A stretch of 64,000 nt of DNA from Pseudofabraea citricarpa. Lineage: Eukaryota; Ascomycota; Leotiomycetes; Helotiales; Dermateaceae. How positions within the stretch are numbered: position 1 is the stretch's first letter; each line of letters starts with the position of its first letter. The notes under the pieces were generated by a model. It ran no database searches. It was not told the DNA's origin and was given only the letters and a program-made list of their open reading frames with translations. This document shows, one piece after another, positions 45,194-54,580 of this stretch. The stretch spans positions 1,116,001-1,180,000 of the forward strand of contig JAPWGK010000012.1 in assembly GCA_029641185.1 (NCBI GenBank), in the 5' to 3' direction. Made by a program: the position numbers and the translations under genes.

Positions 45194-46126
45194 CTTACCT
45201 AGGTACGTAGCTATGTGCCTGCCTTGTATATGTAGCTATGTCGGGTTTCTCTCTTGTCGACGCACAAGCGAGCGATGGAGAAGAGGAGAGAGAGCAACGA
45301 AGTGAAGACGAGATTCGTATAGGAACATCAAATCCAAATGCAAATCCAAAAGATCAACACACAAAAAAAAAAAGGCTTCACGTCAACCAACCTATCAATT
45401 CTCAATCCAACATGTCACTCACTACGACGAGCTGGCCGGGATCAACACACGATTTCGAATCTGAATCAATTCTCATTCTCGATGCCCACTCGCCATCATA
45501 TTCTACTGTATTATTAAAAAAAGGAAGAGGGGCGGGTTATTCATCCCCGTCTCCCTCCCCTTCGGTTCGCTTATCCATCCCTAACCCCTATCCCTTAAGC
45601 CATCCCGTATCCCATACCCCAACCCCATATCCATAGGTGCCCGTGCCGGAGTTCCCAAATAATTCCACGAAATATCCAACCCGGAATATTTCCTGCTGTC
45701 TGTCTGTCCTTACGCTGAGAGAGAGAGAGACAAAAAAAAAAAAAAAAAAAGAAGAAGGCGAAAACGAAAGATGAGCTTTGGAAAAAGCAAATAAAACTCC
45801 CTGCCCGAACCAATGAAAAAAGCTAGTGAAAGAACAACGCCAAGGGAGACTGGTGTCCTGGAATCCCGAGCATATGTATGTATGTAGAGGTGCATGCGTA
45901 TGTACGTGGGCGGAGGAGTTTTCTTCTTCTTCTCTCCGGACGAGAGAGGAGGCCAGCTCAGTATTAGGTGAGTGTTTCGGTTCTCCTCGATGAGAGCAAG
46001 AAAACACGTCGAAAAGAAAGCGTCGTCTGCCCAATCATTCTTTCATATACAAGTCTTTCCCGCCCCTTCTTCCTCTCTCCGAGATATTCTTGATTCTTCA
46101 ATAAAGAAAGAAGCAAGAAAACCTCC

Positions 46127-47242
46127 TCAGTCGCTATCGGCATCCGGGTTGGCGATGTATAACCTGCCCGTCATGGTCATGGTGCGATCATCCACACTCC
46201 CGCGCCGTGCCAGATCCCCTCCGTACCCACCATTCCGCAAGCTTTTGACGGTGCCCGTCGTGCTCTTCAGGAGGTTATTGCTTGCGAGTTTCGGGGCGGC
46301 CAGCTCGGCTACGGCATCTGCTCGCTCGCCACTGCTTCCGCTGCCCACGCTGCCAGGCTTGCCTGGGAAGTAGTCTTTCGAGCGCGGATGTGACGAAGGC
46401 ACAGGAGTCTCGGCCGTGTCTTCTACAGAGGCCTCGGTATCGGGAGGCGTGTTCCCACTCGACCATCGCCCGGCCGTTGAACTGGCACCCGACTGCCGCG
46501 AGTATGTCAGGCCTCGACGCCCACCGCTCCCGACTGAGCTGCGCCCGCTGCCCGTCCTCTGGTGGTACAGCCCATAGCCGTTTGCTCCGGTGCTGTCGGC
46601 ATCGTCGTCGCTGTCGCCGCCTTCCACCTCACTAGCACTCAACCGCATCGGCACTCCTCCTACACCTCCTACGAGATCCCCAGGGCTGTATCCCACCAGG
46701 CCTGCCTTGCCATGGTGACGGATCTTCGCTGCCACCCGGTTCCCACCTGCCAGGCTGCCGCTCCCACTTGTGCTGGTCCTCGTGCCTGAGCCATGCCCTG
46801 TCACTTCTTTCGTGGCCCGCTGCTTCGCTGCTCGCTGGGCGGCTACCATTCGAGGATCTTCGTGTTGAGCTCGATCGCACCATACCGTGGCCTTCTGCTT
46901 CCGCATCAGAGCTACGTAGCCACTCGGTTGGATGGTGCCCCCTGACCTCGACGATGTCGATCTGCGGAGGTCTTGCGAGGTCGAGCGGACCGGGACGGGC
47001 CCATTGCCGGAGCTGTTGATGGTCGAGAAGGTGTTGGTGGAGGGAGTGCGTCGGGACGTGTAGTTCTGAGCCGGAGGGGCCATGTTGTTGTTGTTGTTGG
47101 TCGTGGGGGGGTATTGCGGGGAGTAGACTTCGGTGGGAAAGACGCTGGACGACGTGGTGCGAGTTCTCGAGTGCTGCTGGTAGGCCGAGTGTTGCGTGGG
47201 AGGAGTGTACAGCACAGGCATAGGTTTCCGACGGACGTCCAT
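46127..47242 (-). CDS. Conserved disordered fungal protein, function unknown
   Basis: A single exon of 371 residues, rich in Ser, Gly, Thr and Arg with Asn and Pro runs, so largely disordered. The most protein-like block is 'KQKATVWCDRAQHEDPRMVA' followed by 'AQRAAKQRATKEV' near residues 110-145, which I believe is conserved in related filamentous ascomycetes; the rest resembles phosphorylation-rich linker sequence ('SGGRRGLTYSRQSG', 'GYGGDLARRGSVDD'). The ATG at 47242 fits; the frame extends further only from a non-ATG codon. No membrane segment or signal peptide is seen. The role is unknown. Confidence 0.7.
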   Translation of the reverse strand: MDVRRKPMPVLYTPPTQHSAYQQHSRTRTTSSSVFPTEVYSPQYPPTTNNNNNMAPPAQNYTSRRTPSTNTFSTINSSGNGPVPVRSTSQDLRRSTSSRSGGTIQPSGYVALMRKQKATVWCDRAQHEDPRMVAAQRAAKQRATKEVTGHGSGTRTSTSGSGSLAGGNRVAAKIRHHGKAGLVGYSPGDLVGGVGGVPMRLSASEVEGGDSDDDADSTGANGYGLYHQRTGSGRSSVGSGGRRGLTYSRQSGASSTAGRWSSGNTPPDTEASVEDTAETPVPSSHPRSKDYFPGKPGSVGSGSSGERADAVAELAAPKLASNNLLKSTTGTVKSLRNGGYGGDLARRGSVDDRTMTMTGRLYIANPDADSD

Positions 47243-50200
47243 GGCTATATCTCTGGGGGGGTGGTGGTTTTCGTTTTTTTTTGTTCGGTCGGTTTGGCTT
47301 TTAGATTCCTCTAGCTGCAAATTTGGTGGTGATGCAAGGCGGAGACAGCTTCTCGACTGGTGCAGCGTCGCTTGGCTTTGTTCTTTCTTTGATGGTGCCC
47401 TGTTTTCCTGCGACGGCCCCAAAGTATATTTGGCGTGCTGCGTTCCCCGTCAACGGCCGCGCCGAAATGCTAATGGTGATGGGAATCAATTGAGCGCGCG
47501 GGCGAGGAGGCAAAGAGAGCAGAGTTGGTGGGTGCTCGCGATGATACTTCCGAGGTGAATTCGCGGGGCGGGACGAGCAAGGAGCCAGAGGGAGGACAGA
47601 CAAGAGGTGAGGGATATAACAATATACTGGTAGGAAAGTGGTGGTGGAGGTGGTGTATGGCGTTTATCGAGTTCTTGCGGTCGCTCAATTTCGGATTCAC
47701 GGCGGGAGGAGTTGGTAGCTTGTTCTAGCGCCGTTCTGGGGGGAAACAAGCGTCAGAAAGATTAAAAAGGTTCAAGGGCTGATTTTCAGCTGGCAAGTCA
47801 TCAAAGCTGTGCTGTGCTGCGCTGGCTGGGCTAAGCTATCTCTTCTAGTTTCCGAACTATTGGAAGCCAGCAAATCTCTCGCACTTGGACAGTAATATAA
47901 TACAGAGCGAGCAAGCAAGAAAGCAAGCAATTGAAGGGTTGTCAAAGTAAAGCAAAGCAAGGTGGATGGAAGGTTGAGAGTTGGGAGTTGGGGGCTTTAT
48001 CTCACCTTTTTGGCTTGTCACTCAACACGCGGCAGACTCCTGTTGTGGACGGCGGACCCCTCGTCTCTTCCGGATGTGAATTGTGGATGGAAGATGATGG
48101 ATGATGGGTCAAGGCTGAAAGCTTGGACTTGGGCCTTTGCACCGTGGGACCTTGGAACGCGGAAAGACGTGAATGTGCAAAGCGCTGGTGCAAAGGCGAG
48201 TCACAGCGTGAGAGAGCGGAGGTGGTGCAGATGGAGATGCAGATGCAGATGCAGGTGAAGGTGCAGTGCAGGTGCAGGTGCTTGGTGCAGGAGGAGAGGA
48301 GGAGGAGGAGGAGGAGGAGAAAGAGAGGATAATAGTGAGACTTTGTTTGACGGAGAGTTGCACTAAATAATGTACACAAAAAAAGTGGCAGCAATCCTCC
48401 CGGATTTAAAGGAACAAAAGGTTAATCATGTAATACGAGCAAGGCCGAAACCATGACAGGACTGAGGACAGCAATCACGAAGCTTGGCGAGCATCACCGA
48501 GGGAGAGCGGCTCTTGAGTCTTGTCCTTCAATCAATCACATCACATCACCTTCACCACCATCACCACCACATAACGAATACGTAGAAGCACAGTACAGTA
48601 GCACTGAACATCGCTGGTAATCGACATAAGATGCACCGAGGGGCAGAGATCATTGGCTCGCCGGGCCAAACTGACGTAGCTGCATATACTTTCCCAGATT
48701 AGTCCCATCCAGGAACTTGGCCCTGGTCAATATGGCCCCATTGGCACAAGTCTACCAAACTAAGACCTCGTCGAGCGGCTTACTTTTGAAGAAGCTCCCA
48801 GCATCAGGACAATCCTCCGGTCGGTTCAGGTGCGTGCGCTCAGTCTGGCATGTCTGGCATCCCCAAAAATACCGAGAAGCTCGACCTTTTCGGCCCTTTG
48901 TGTGTTTCGAGGGGGCTCAGCTCAGTGCTCAGTGCTCAATCATCAATGATGCTCAATGCGATGCTCATCGCTACTCCATCTACTCATCCAAAACCAAATA
49001 AACGCTCAAGTGCCGTCAGCGTGTAGGCAACGAGTCCAAAGCTTTGTTTATGTCTGCGACAGGGTGAGTAAGCGCCGTGCAACTTGGGAGCTGGGGAGCA
49101 GGCCTACCTATCAGTAACCTTGCCTCCTTGCATCGCATCGCAAAAAAACCACACTTTCTGTCGTCCCATTATTATTTACCACTTTTCCCCTCACTCACTA
49201 AGGTCGTGACGGTCGTGACGGTACGGAGAACTCCTGTTACTCCTCACTCGTCCCCTTTACTTTCACTTTCACCTCACATTGGTGCCGCAGCCGCACATCA
49301 CACACAGCAGGGCAAAACACAGCAGCAGGTGGGCAGGCAGGTAGTATTGGCCATGCAATATCACACCTCATATGCGTGGTCACTTTCCAAGTTTCCCGGT
49401 CCTTGTCCATCTCCCATCTTTCTCTTCCTCTTGTTCAAACCTTCCTGTTCATCCGGTTCTTGATTTTCGTTGTTTTTCGATAGCTCATGCTATAGCTGGC
49501 CGGCCTGGTGATAAGCGTCGAGGGTGCAGGACAGGAGCAAAAAGCCATGACGACATGACATCGTCATGTCCCTTTCGTTTCGCTACCGGGAAATGGATGG
49601 GTGAGGTCGAGGGTTGAGGGTCGAGGGTGAGTTTCGTCATGTAGCATTCGAGAAAACCTCGGCTCTTTGCGCTGGATGGTGTCTTCGTGTATTCCGTAAA
49701 AGAACCAACGAAAGAAAAAAGATAAGGCCAAACTAAGAAATGTACACGATGCGACACGAGACGACACGAGAAGGCGATTGAGAAAGACCAGCGGCCAAAG
49801 AAACGTTACCAGCGGCGGGCCGGCAAGTCTGCCTCTCCTAGCTCTCCTAGCTCTCTTCGGCTGCAACTGGTACTTGGTGGCTCCTCTAGCAAGATGCGGG
49901 CCGAGTTGGTGGGTTGAGTTGGTGGGTTGAGTAGGTTGGGGAGAGAGGCAAAGGCATCAGGCACAAAGGCAGCTGGCAACTCGGTGAAAGCTGAGGACTC
50001 GATGAGCTGAAAAGCCACAAACTAGCGAGAGACAGCACACGGGCAGCTCTGTTGTTGAACACGTGGTCCAGTGACTGACTGACTGACTTCTTCTGCCTCG
50101 TGTTTTTATCGACGGCACTCTGCTCATAAGCCTTCTCTCATGCAAGCCATGTTCTGGTGGTGGTGGTGTGTGGGTGCAGGTGTGGGTGTGAGGATATGCG

Positions 50201-50655
50201 GGTTGCGTGGGGTGGTGGTGTAGCACCTGGGTATCTTTTTCGTTTTGTTTTTGTTTTCATTCTCGTCGTCGTCGTCGTCGTACAGCATTTCATCTTTCAA
50301 TCTATTCAGCAGCTTCCCTCGCATGCTGCTTGCATCTTCTTTCTCGTCCTTCCCCGCCCGGCACTTCCAAACCCTGGCCTGCTCCCAGATTCAAGATTTT
50401 CACGACCCGGTGATATCGCCGTCTTTCACGTGTAGGGCAGGGTTGGGACTTTGGCTTTCTGGTTCATGATCCAATTAACCTGGTTTGGGAGGCTGGATGG
50501 CTGGCTGGCTGGCTGGCTGGAAAGACAGGATTTTGTCGTTGCACTACTCAAAGCCAGGTTATGGGTTGTGGATTGTGGGCATGCCGTGCCATGCTATGCC
50601 ATCTTTTCCAACTTTTCTATCCCGTTGTTGTCGATAGATACAGATCCCTGAGGAT

Positions 50656-50691
50656 TGTATGTCACGTGTATATATTATCACGTGGCATACA
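50656..50691. promoter_or_regulatory. Extended dyad with two CACGTG E-boxes
   Basis: TGTATG-T-CACGTG, a 10-bp AT-only spacer, then CACGTG-G-CATACA: two E-boxes inside a near-perfect 36-bp dyad. This is a likely binding site for a bHLH dimer pair. The nearest downstream gene starts about 1.1 kb away at 51,833. Confidence 0.45.
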
Positions 50692-50876
50692 AGAGAGCCT
50701 GAAAGAAGTTGGCTGCAATTTCTTTTGATTTGGGTCTACCTAGATACCTACTCAAAGATTTCTACTCCGGGGGAGAGATAGGTGGTACCGTGACTGTGGG
50801 ATATTGTCTCACGTGTTATGCTGGTGGAAAAGGGGTTGCATCCTCTTAAGCGAAATCATCAACACCTACCTCATAG

Positions 50877-50886
50877 TACCTAGGTA
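50877..50886. repeat. TACCTAGGTA palindrome
   Basis: An exact copy of the recurring intergenic palindrome. A TGCCTAGGTA variant follows at about 51,155. Confidence 0.8.
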
Positions 50887-51700
50887 GGGGACCACGGCTT
50901 TTTTCTTCACGTCACTCTAATTTCTTTTGGAATTCTTGTATACCAGTAATATCATAAATGGGGGTTTGAACTGCCGAGATTGGAAGGAATAAAAGTTGAT
51001 CGATTCCTACCTAGATATCAGCAGGGGGTTGTGACTTGGATAAGACCTATCTAGTCAACACCCAATCAAGCAGGTCACTTTTTTCCCTTCTTCCGTCCCT
51101 CTCTTTGGCCCTGGCTGCTTTCTTTAAAACATTAATATTCATTTAGTGGTTACCTGCCTAGGTACGTCCTCCCCAGAAGTGGTAGCAGTAGATGGGTAGG
51201 TAAGTAGCTCGGTGGTAGGTTTTCTGGACTTCATTGAAGAACGAGGGAGGCGGCGGTATTCGGCCTTCTTTGCTCTTGCACAGTCAGAGAGTCACAAAGG
51301 GAGAGGATGTGCTGGCCTGAGTGGGGATTTTCGAGACCCATGAAGTGTGGTGCGGTGGTAGAATAACAGAGGTGGTAAGTAGTCCTCACGCTTCCTTGTT
51401 CTCGGACAAGCAAAGAGTCATAAAGGAAGAGAAAGACCTGCCTTGTAAATGCGATTGTACTCGCTTCTTCGATCTCGCTGTACGAATCCATTCTTTAGTT
51501 GAAGTCGGAGAGAACAGTGCACTACTCAACTAGACATACCCTTGGCTTTCTTCCCCGACCAAAGAAAGCTCATTTGTGTGTCATTTTACCAGACCATCTG
51601 ACCATTCTTACCTTTAGTTGTAATGGTCTCAAGCTAGAGGTTCTACACACAATGACTCTGTTTCCTTCCTGTTACGGCAGAACAATCGAGAGGATGCGTC

Positions 51701-51707
51701 TATATAA
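51701..51707 (+). promoter_or_regulatory. TATA box upstream of the 51,833 gene
   Basis: TATATAA lies 126 bp before the chosen ATG, a normal distance for a TATA box plus a short CA-rich leader. It overlaps an earlier in-frame ATG (51,707), which argues against that upstream start. Confidence 0.45.
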
Positions 51708-51832
51708 TGCGAAAAGCATCCCTTAACGCTCTCTTCTTTGCTCGACCATCAACCCTCATCAACAGCCAAACCTCATCAACAAGTAAACCTTATCAACAAC
51801 CAAAATACATCAGCAACCAACCAACATCTACA

Positions 51833-52480
51833 ATGATGTCGCTCACAGATGACCAGTTCGCCTGCAGTGAGAACTGCTCCAACGATTGCCAAAACCGGTT
51901 GAACAACTACAACAAGGCAGTCGCTCGTGCTAACGCAATCCGCGACCACGACGAGATGCTCAAGCGCGATGACACCCACGCCCCCGAGATGGAGGAAGAG
52001 CAAAAGGAAGAAGGAGAGAAGGAGGAGTCGACGGTAGACTGGACAGATATCCGAGGACCGCGAACACCTTCGCCCCCTCTCTACTCCCCTCGCGCACGAC
52101 TGGTGGACGAGAACGGAGCCACAGAGGGGCCAGGATGGTCCAGCAGTTGCGGTTGTGAATTGTGTGTCGGTAATAGTAATGGTGCTCTCGTTGCTCTTCC
52201 GGAAGAGGATGCTAGAGTTGTTCGCTTCGTTGGTTTCCAAGACCACGTCGAACGTACTTTGGAAGTGTACAATGAACTACAGGCTCGGGCAAGACTCCGC
52301 TCAAGGATGGTGGCTTTCCTGGCGCGATCTTGCACCATGCTACTGGCTTTGGATCTCGCACCATCTGAGTCATCGGCTGCGTACACTCCTTACATGGTGC
52401 TTCTTAAAACTGCTGTGCCACTTTATCTCGTCTCCTGTTTCATCGATCTCGTTTACGTCGTTCGAGAGATGTGCGATTAA
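51833..52480 (+). CDS. Small protein with Cys motifs and hydrophobic C-terminus, unknown
   Basis: A single exon of 215 residues. Features are an N-terminal Cys set ('CSENCSNDC'), an acidic Glu/Lys run ('EMEEEQKEEGEKEE'), a Pro-rich spacer, a second Cys set ('SSSCGCELCVG') and a C-terminal pair of hydrophobic segments ('MVAFLARSCTMLLALDL' and 'MVLLKTAVPLYLVSCFIDLV') separated by a polar turn. That suggests a membrane hairpin with the N-terminus in the cytosol. The start is the ATG after a CA-rich leader and TATA box. It is followed about 740 bp later, same strand, by a gene of similar layout. Family and function are not recognised. Confidence 0.6.
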   Translation: MMSLTDDQFACSENCSNDCQNRLNNYNKAVARANAIRDHDEMLKRDDTHAPEMEEEQKEEGEKEESTVDWTDIRGPRTPSPPLYSPRARLVDENGATEGPGWSSSCGCELCVGNSNGALVALPEEDARVVRFVGFQDHVERTLEVYNELQARARLRSRMVAFLARSCTMLLALDLAPSESSAAYTPYMVLLKTAVPLYLVSCFIDLVYVVREMCD

Positions 52481-53224
52481 GAATGAACGAGGCGAGAATG
52501 GATGGCAAGAGGAGATAAGCGAATGAGTGAGTGGGAGCGAGTGGGAGGGAGACGATGAGATTTTCTTTCTACCCCTGTACTAATCAGATTATTCCTACCC
52601 ATCCGCTTGACGGGTTGCGTTTTTTTGCGATCGGTTTTGGGTATCTCGGATAGGATTTTTTTTACGTAGATTCCTTTTGAGATTTAGAGAGTTAGATTTT
52701 CGTAATTCTATTTCTTAGTAAAACAGACGGGTAGCTAAAGCTACCTTTTGATCCTAAGTGACCTTTTAGTGACCAACCAGAGTCCAAACTTCATTTCTCT
52801 TTCCCCTTCCCGCTTTGAGCCCTAAAATCGAATCCAATTATTATCCATTTTCGTAGAAAGTCTTCAGAAATATTTACCCTGCATTACTGATTTCCCGAGT
52901 GATGAGATGAGACGACACGAATGAGATGACACGGATAAGGGGACAAGGGGAACAATACCCCTAAGTCAACTCACCTTGACTTGTCTTTCAAGGAGAACAA
53001 CAAGAAGCGTCAATACACTTTGTTTGTCTCTTTGACCTCTTGTTTGTCCTCGAGAAAGTTTCTGCGTGTCCTTTGTATAATAAGTGAAAGGGACAACAAA
53101 TCCACCAGGTACCCTTAAAAGGATAATTTGGTTCTATTGTTTGTTTCCTTGTCTGCTCTCTCTTTCGCTTATCTTCCATTAGTTGAAAAAACAATACAGG
53201 GCGTGCGTAGCAGGTCTATAAAAT
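52481..53224. other. Intergenic between two small membrane-protein genes
   Basis: A 744-bp AT-rich interval with no coding sequence seen. Confidence 0.5.
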
Positions 53225-53791
53225 ATGTCAAATTCCCAACCCTTTTCTTTTTCTCACGAGTATCCATCACCAACCACCAGCAAGAAACTGACAAGCTGCC
53301 AACAGTCACCAGATCATCATCCAGCTAAGTTTCGACCGGCCCATCTTCAAACCCCACCTCCTCGATTGCAAGCCCCAAACCCAACCAAGCCAAACCCAAC
53401 CAAGCCAAACCCGAAAACGAAAATGTCACAAATTGCAGGATGTCCGGTTGTCATCGTGCCGGAGCACCAATTCCACGCCATGCAGTATCTTCCCTTCGCC
53501 GAGCCAAGACAACAAGGAAGACTCGCAAGATGGAGACTTCTTGCCTGCCACGTACTGCAGGCTGTCTTCTTTCTTCTCGTGATCCCCTACATCCGTGCGC
53601 GGTACTCAAATCAAGATGCAGACCGAGACCAACACGTGCGCGTTTCTGGACCTTCTGTAAGTGCGCCTTTTCCGCTTCATCTTTATTATCTGGTGGTGCT
53701 CAGATCGTTCCTGTGGGCCTGCTTGTGGTTGATATCACTAGGTTGGTTGTGGATTGCTGTAGAGATCATTGAAGATGTGAGATCTGAATAA
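53225..53791 (+). CDS. Small protein with C-terminal membrane hairpin, unknown
   Basis: A single exon of 188 residues from the ATG at 53225. A shorter start at 53423, after a CCAAACCCAACCAAG-type CA-rich stretch that looks like leader DNA, would give 122 residues and is a serious alternative. The believable core is '[14 protein letters not shown]', then '[20 protein letters not shown]', a short loop, and '[20 protein letters not shown]' ending in '[12 protein letters not shown]'. Two membrane segments with an Arg-rich flank resemble the layout of the gene at 51,833, so the two may be distant paralogues. The function is unknown. Confidence 0.5.
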   Translation: MSNSQPFSFSHEYPSPTTSKKLTSCQQSPDHHPAKFRPAHLQTPPPRLQAPNPTKPNPTKPNPKTKMSQIAGCPVVIVPEHQFHAMQYLPFAEPRQQGRLARWRLLACHVLQAVFFLLVIPYIRARYSNQDADRDQHVRVSGPSVSAPFPLHLYYLVVLRSFLWACLWLISLGWLWIAVEIIEDVRSE

Positions 53792-54580
53792 GCTTTTTTT
53801 TTTTTGGAGGTATATATATAGATGGGTATATATAGATGGGTATATATAGATGGGTATATATATAAATGGGTATATATATAAATGGGTATATATATAGATG
53901 GGTATATATATAGATGGGTGTATATATATAGATGGGTATATATATATAGATGGGTATATATAGGTAGATATATATATAGATGGATATATATATATATGAA
54001 TAAATATAAATATATATAAATATACGGCTGGAAAATTAGAGAGGATCTGTGTTGAGAAGACAGCGGACGGATTAAGATTAGGATCGGTTACTTTCTATAT
54101 TGTGAAGTTTACTCATGTTATAATATTTACTTACTATCGTGTGATCTACAAAAATGAATCATATGGTATGCAATCTTCATAAACCCTTCAAGAATAGGAG
54201 AAGACAGTTTAATTCGAACCAGCCGTTTTCTTCTGGATTTTTTTCTAGAAATGTGAGCTTGCAAGTTGGTACCGGGAAAGTGTTCATGACACTTAATTGG
54301 CCCTTGTGGGAAAAAAAAAGTTGATGGTTTGTGTCAGATGCCGAAATCAGGGATGGTGTTATAAAAGGGTATGTTATTTCCGCCATCGTAGATTAAAAAC
54401 GACTTACATGGTGCTTGAATGTATACTGCTGCCACAGCTCAAGCAGATTGTCTTCGAAATGTGGTTATGTTATCGAACCAGTTTGAAGTCACTGTATCCC
54501 AGCATCAGTTTAATTCTCTAAATGGCTATAGACTTTTGTAAGAAACCCCCAAGCGTGTAACTTAAGAACTTGAATTCCTA
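53792..54580. other. Convergent 3' interval with TA-rich minisatellite
   Basis: The first 230 bp are the minisatellite described separately. The remaining ~550 bp are AT-rich with no coding sequence seen. Confidence 0.6.
53810..54024. repeat. GATGGG(TA)n minisatellite with graded unit length
   Basis: Tandem units of GATGGG or AATGGG followed by TA dinucleotides. Units grow from 14 to 16 to 18 bp along the array before it degenerates into TA-rich DNA. It lies immediately after the stop codon of the preceding gene, so it may be in its 3' untranslated region. Confidence 0.92.

Larger units (their letters stand above)
43419..46126. other. Low-complexity intergenic region
   Basis: 2.7 kb dominated by purine/pyrimidine tracts and microsatellites: (ACGG)n near 43,509-43,530, CTTTT tracts near 44,280, GAA tracts near 44,730, (TCAAG)n and (CTTGA)n arms near 44,931 and 45,168, and poly-A near 45,732-45,750. 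TACCTAGGTA is present at 43,628 and 45,196. Open frames such as 44106-44528 (-) and 45238-45636 (+) are low-complexity and not believed. Confidence 0.55.
47243..51832. other. 4.6-kb low-complexity intergenic region
   Basis: The largest gene-free gap in the window. It holds purine-rich tracts (GGA repeats at 48,290-48,321), GCAGAT/GCAGGT repeats near 48,230-48,280, (TCG)n at about 50,262-50,281 and (GGCT)n near 50,490-50,520. It also holds a CACGTG dyad at 50,656, a further CACGTG near 50,810, TACCTAGGTA at 50,877 and a TATATAA box at 51,701. None of the many short open frames looks like a protein. Long leaders or non-coding transcripts are possible. Confidence 0.5.

Noticed and set aside
45238..45636. 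A 132-codon plus-strand frame with acidic start
   Set aside because: It crosses a poly-A run and repeated CCCATCCC/CCCTAT sequence, with no conserved-looking segment.
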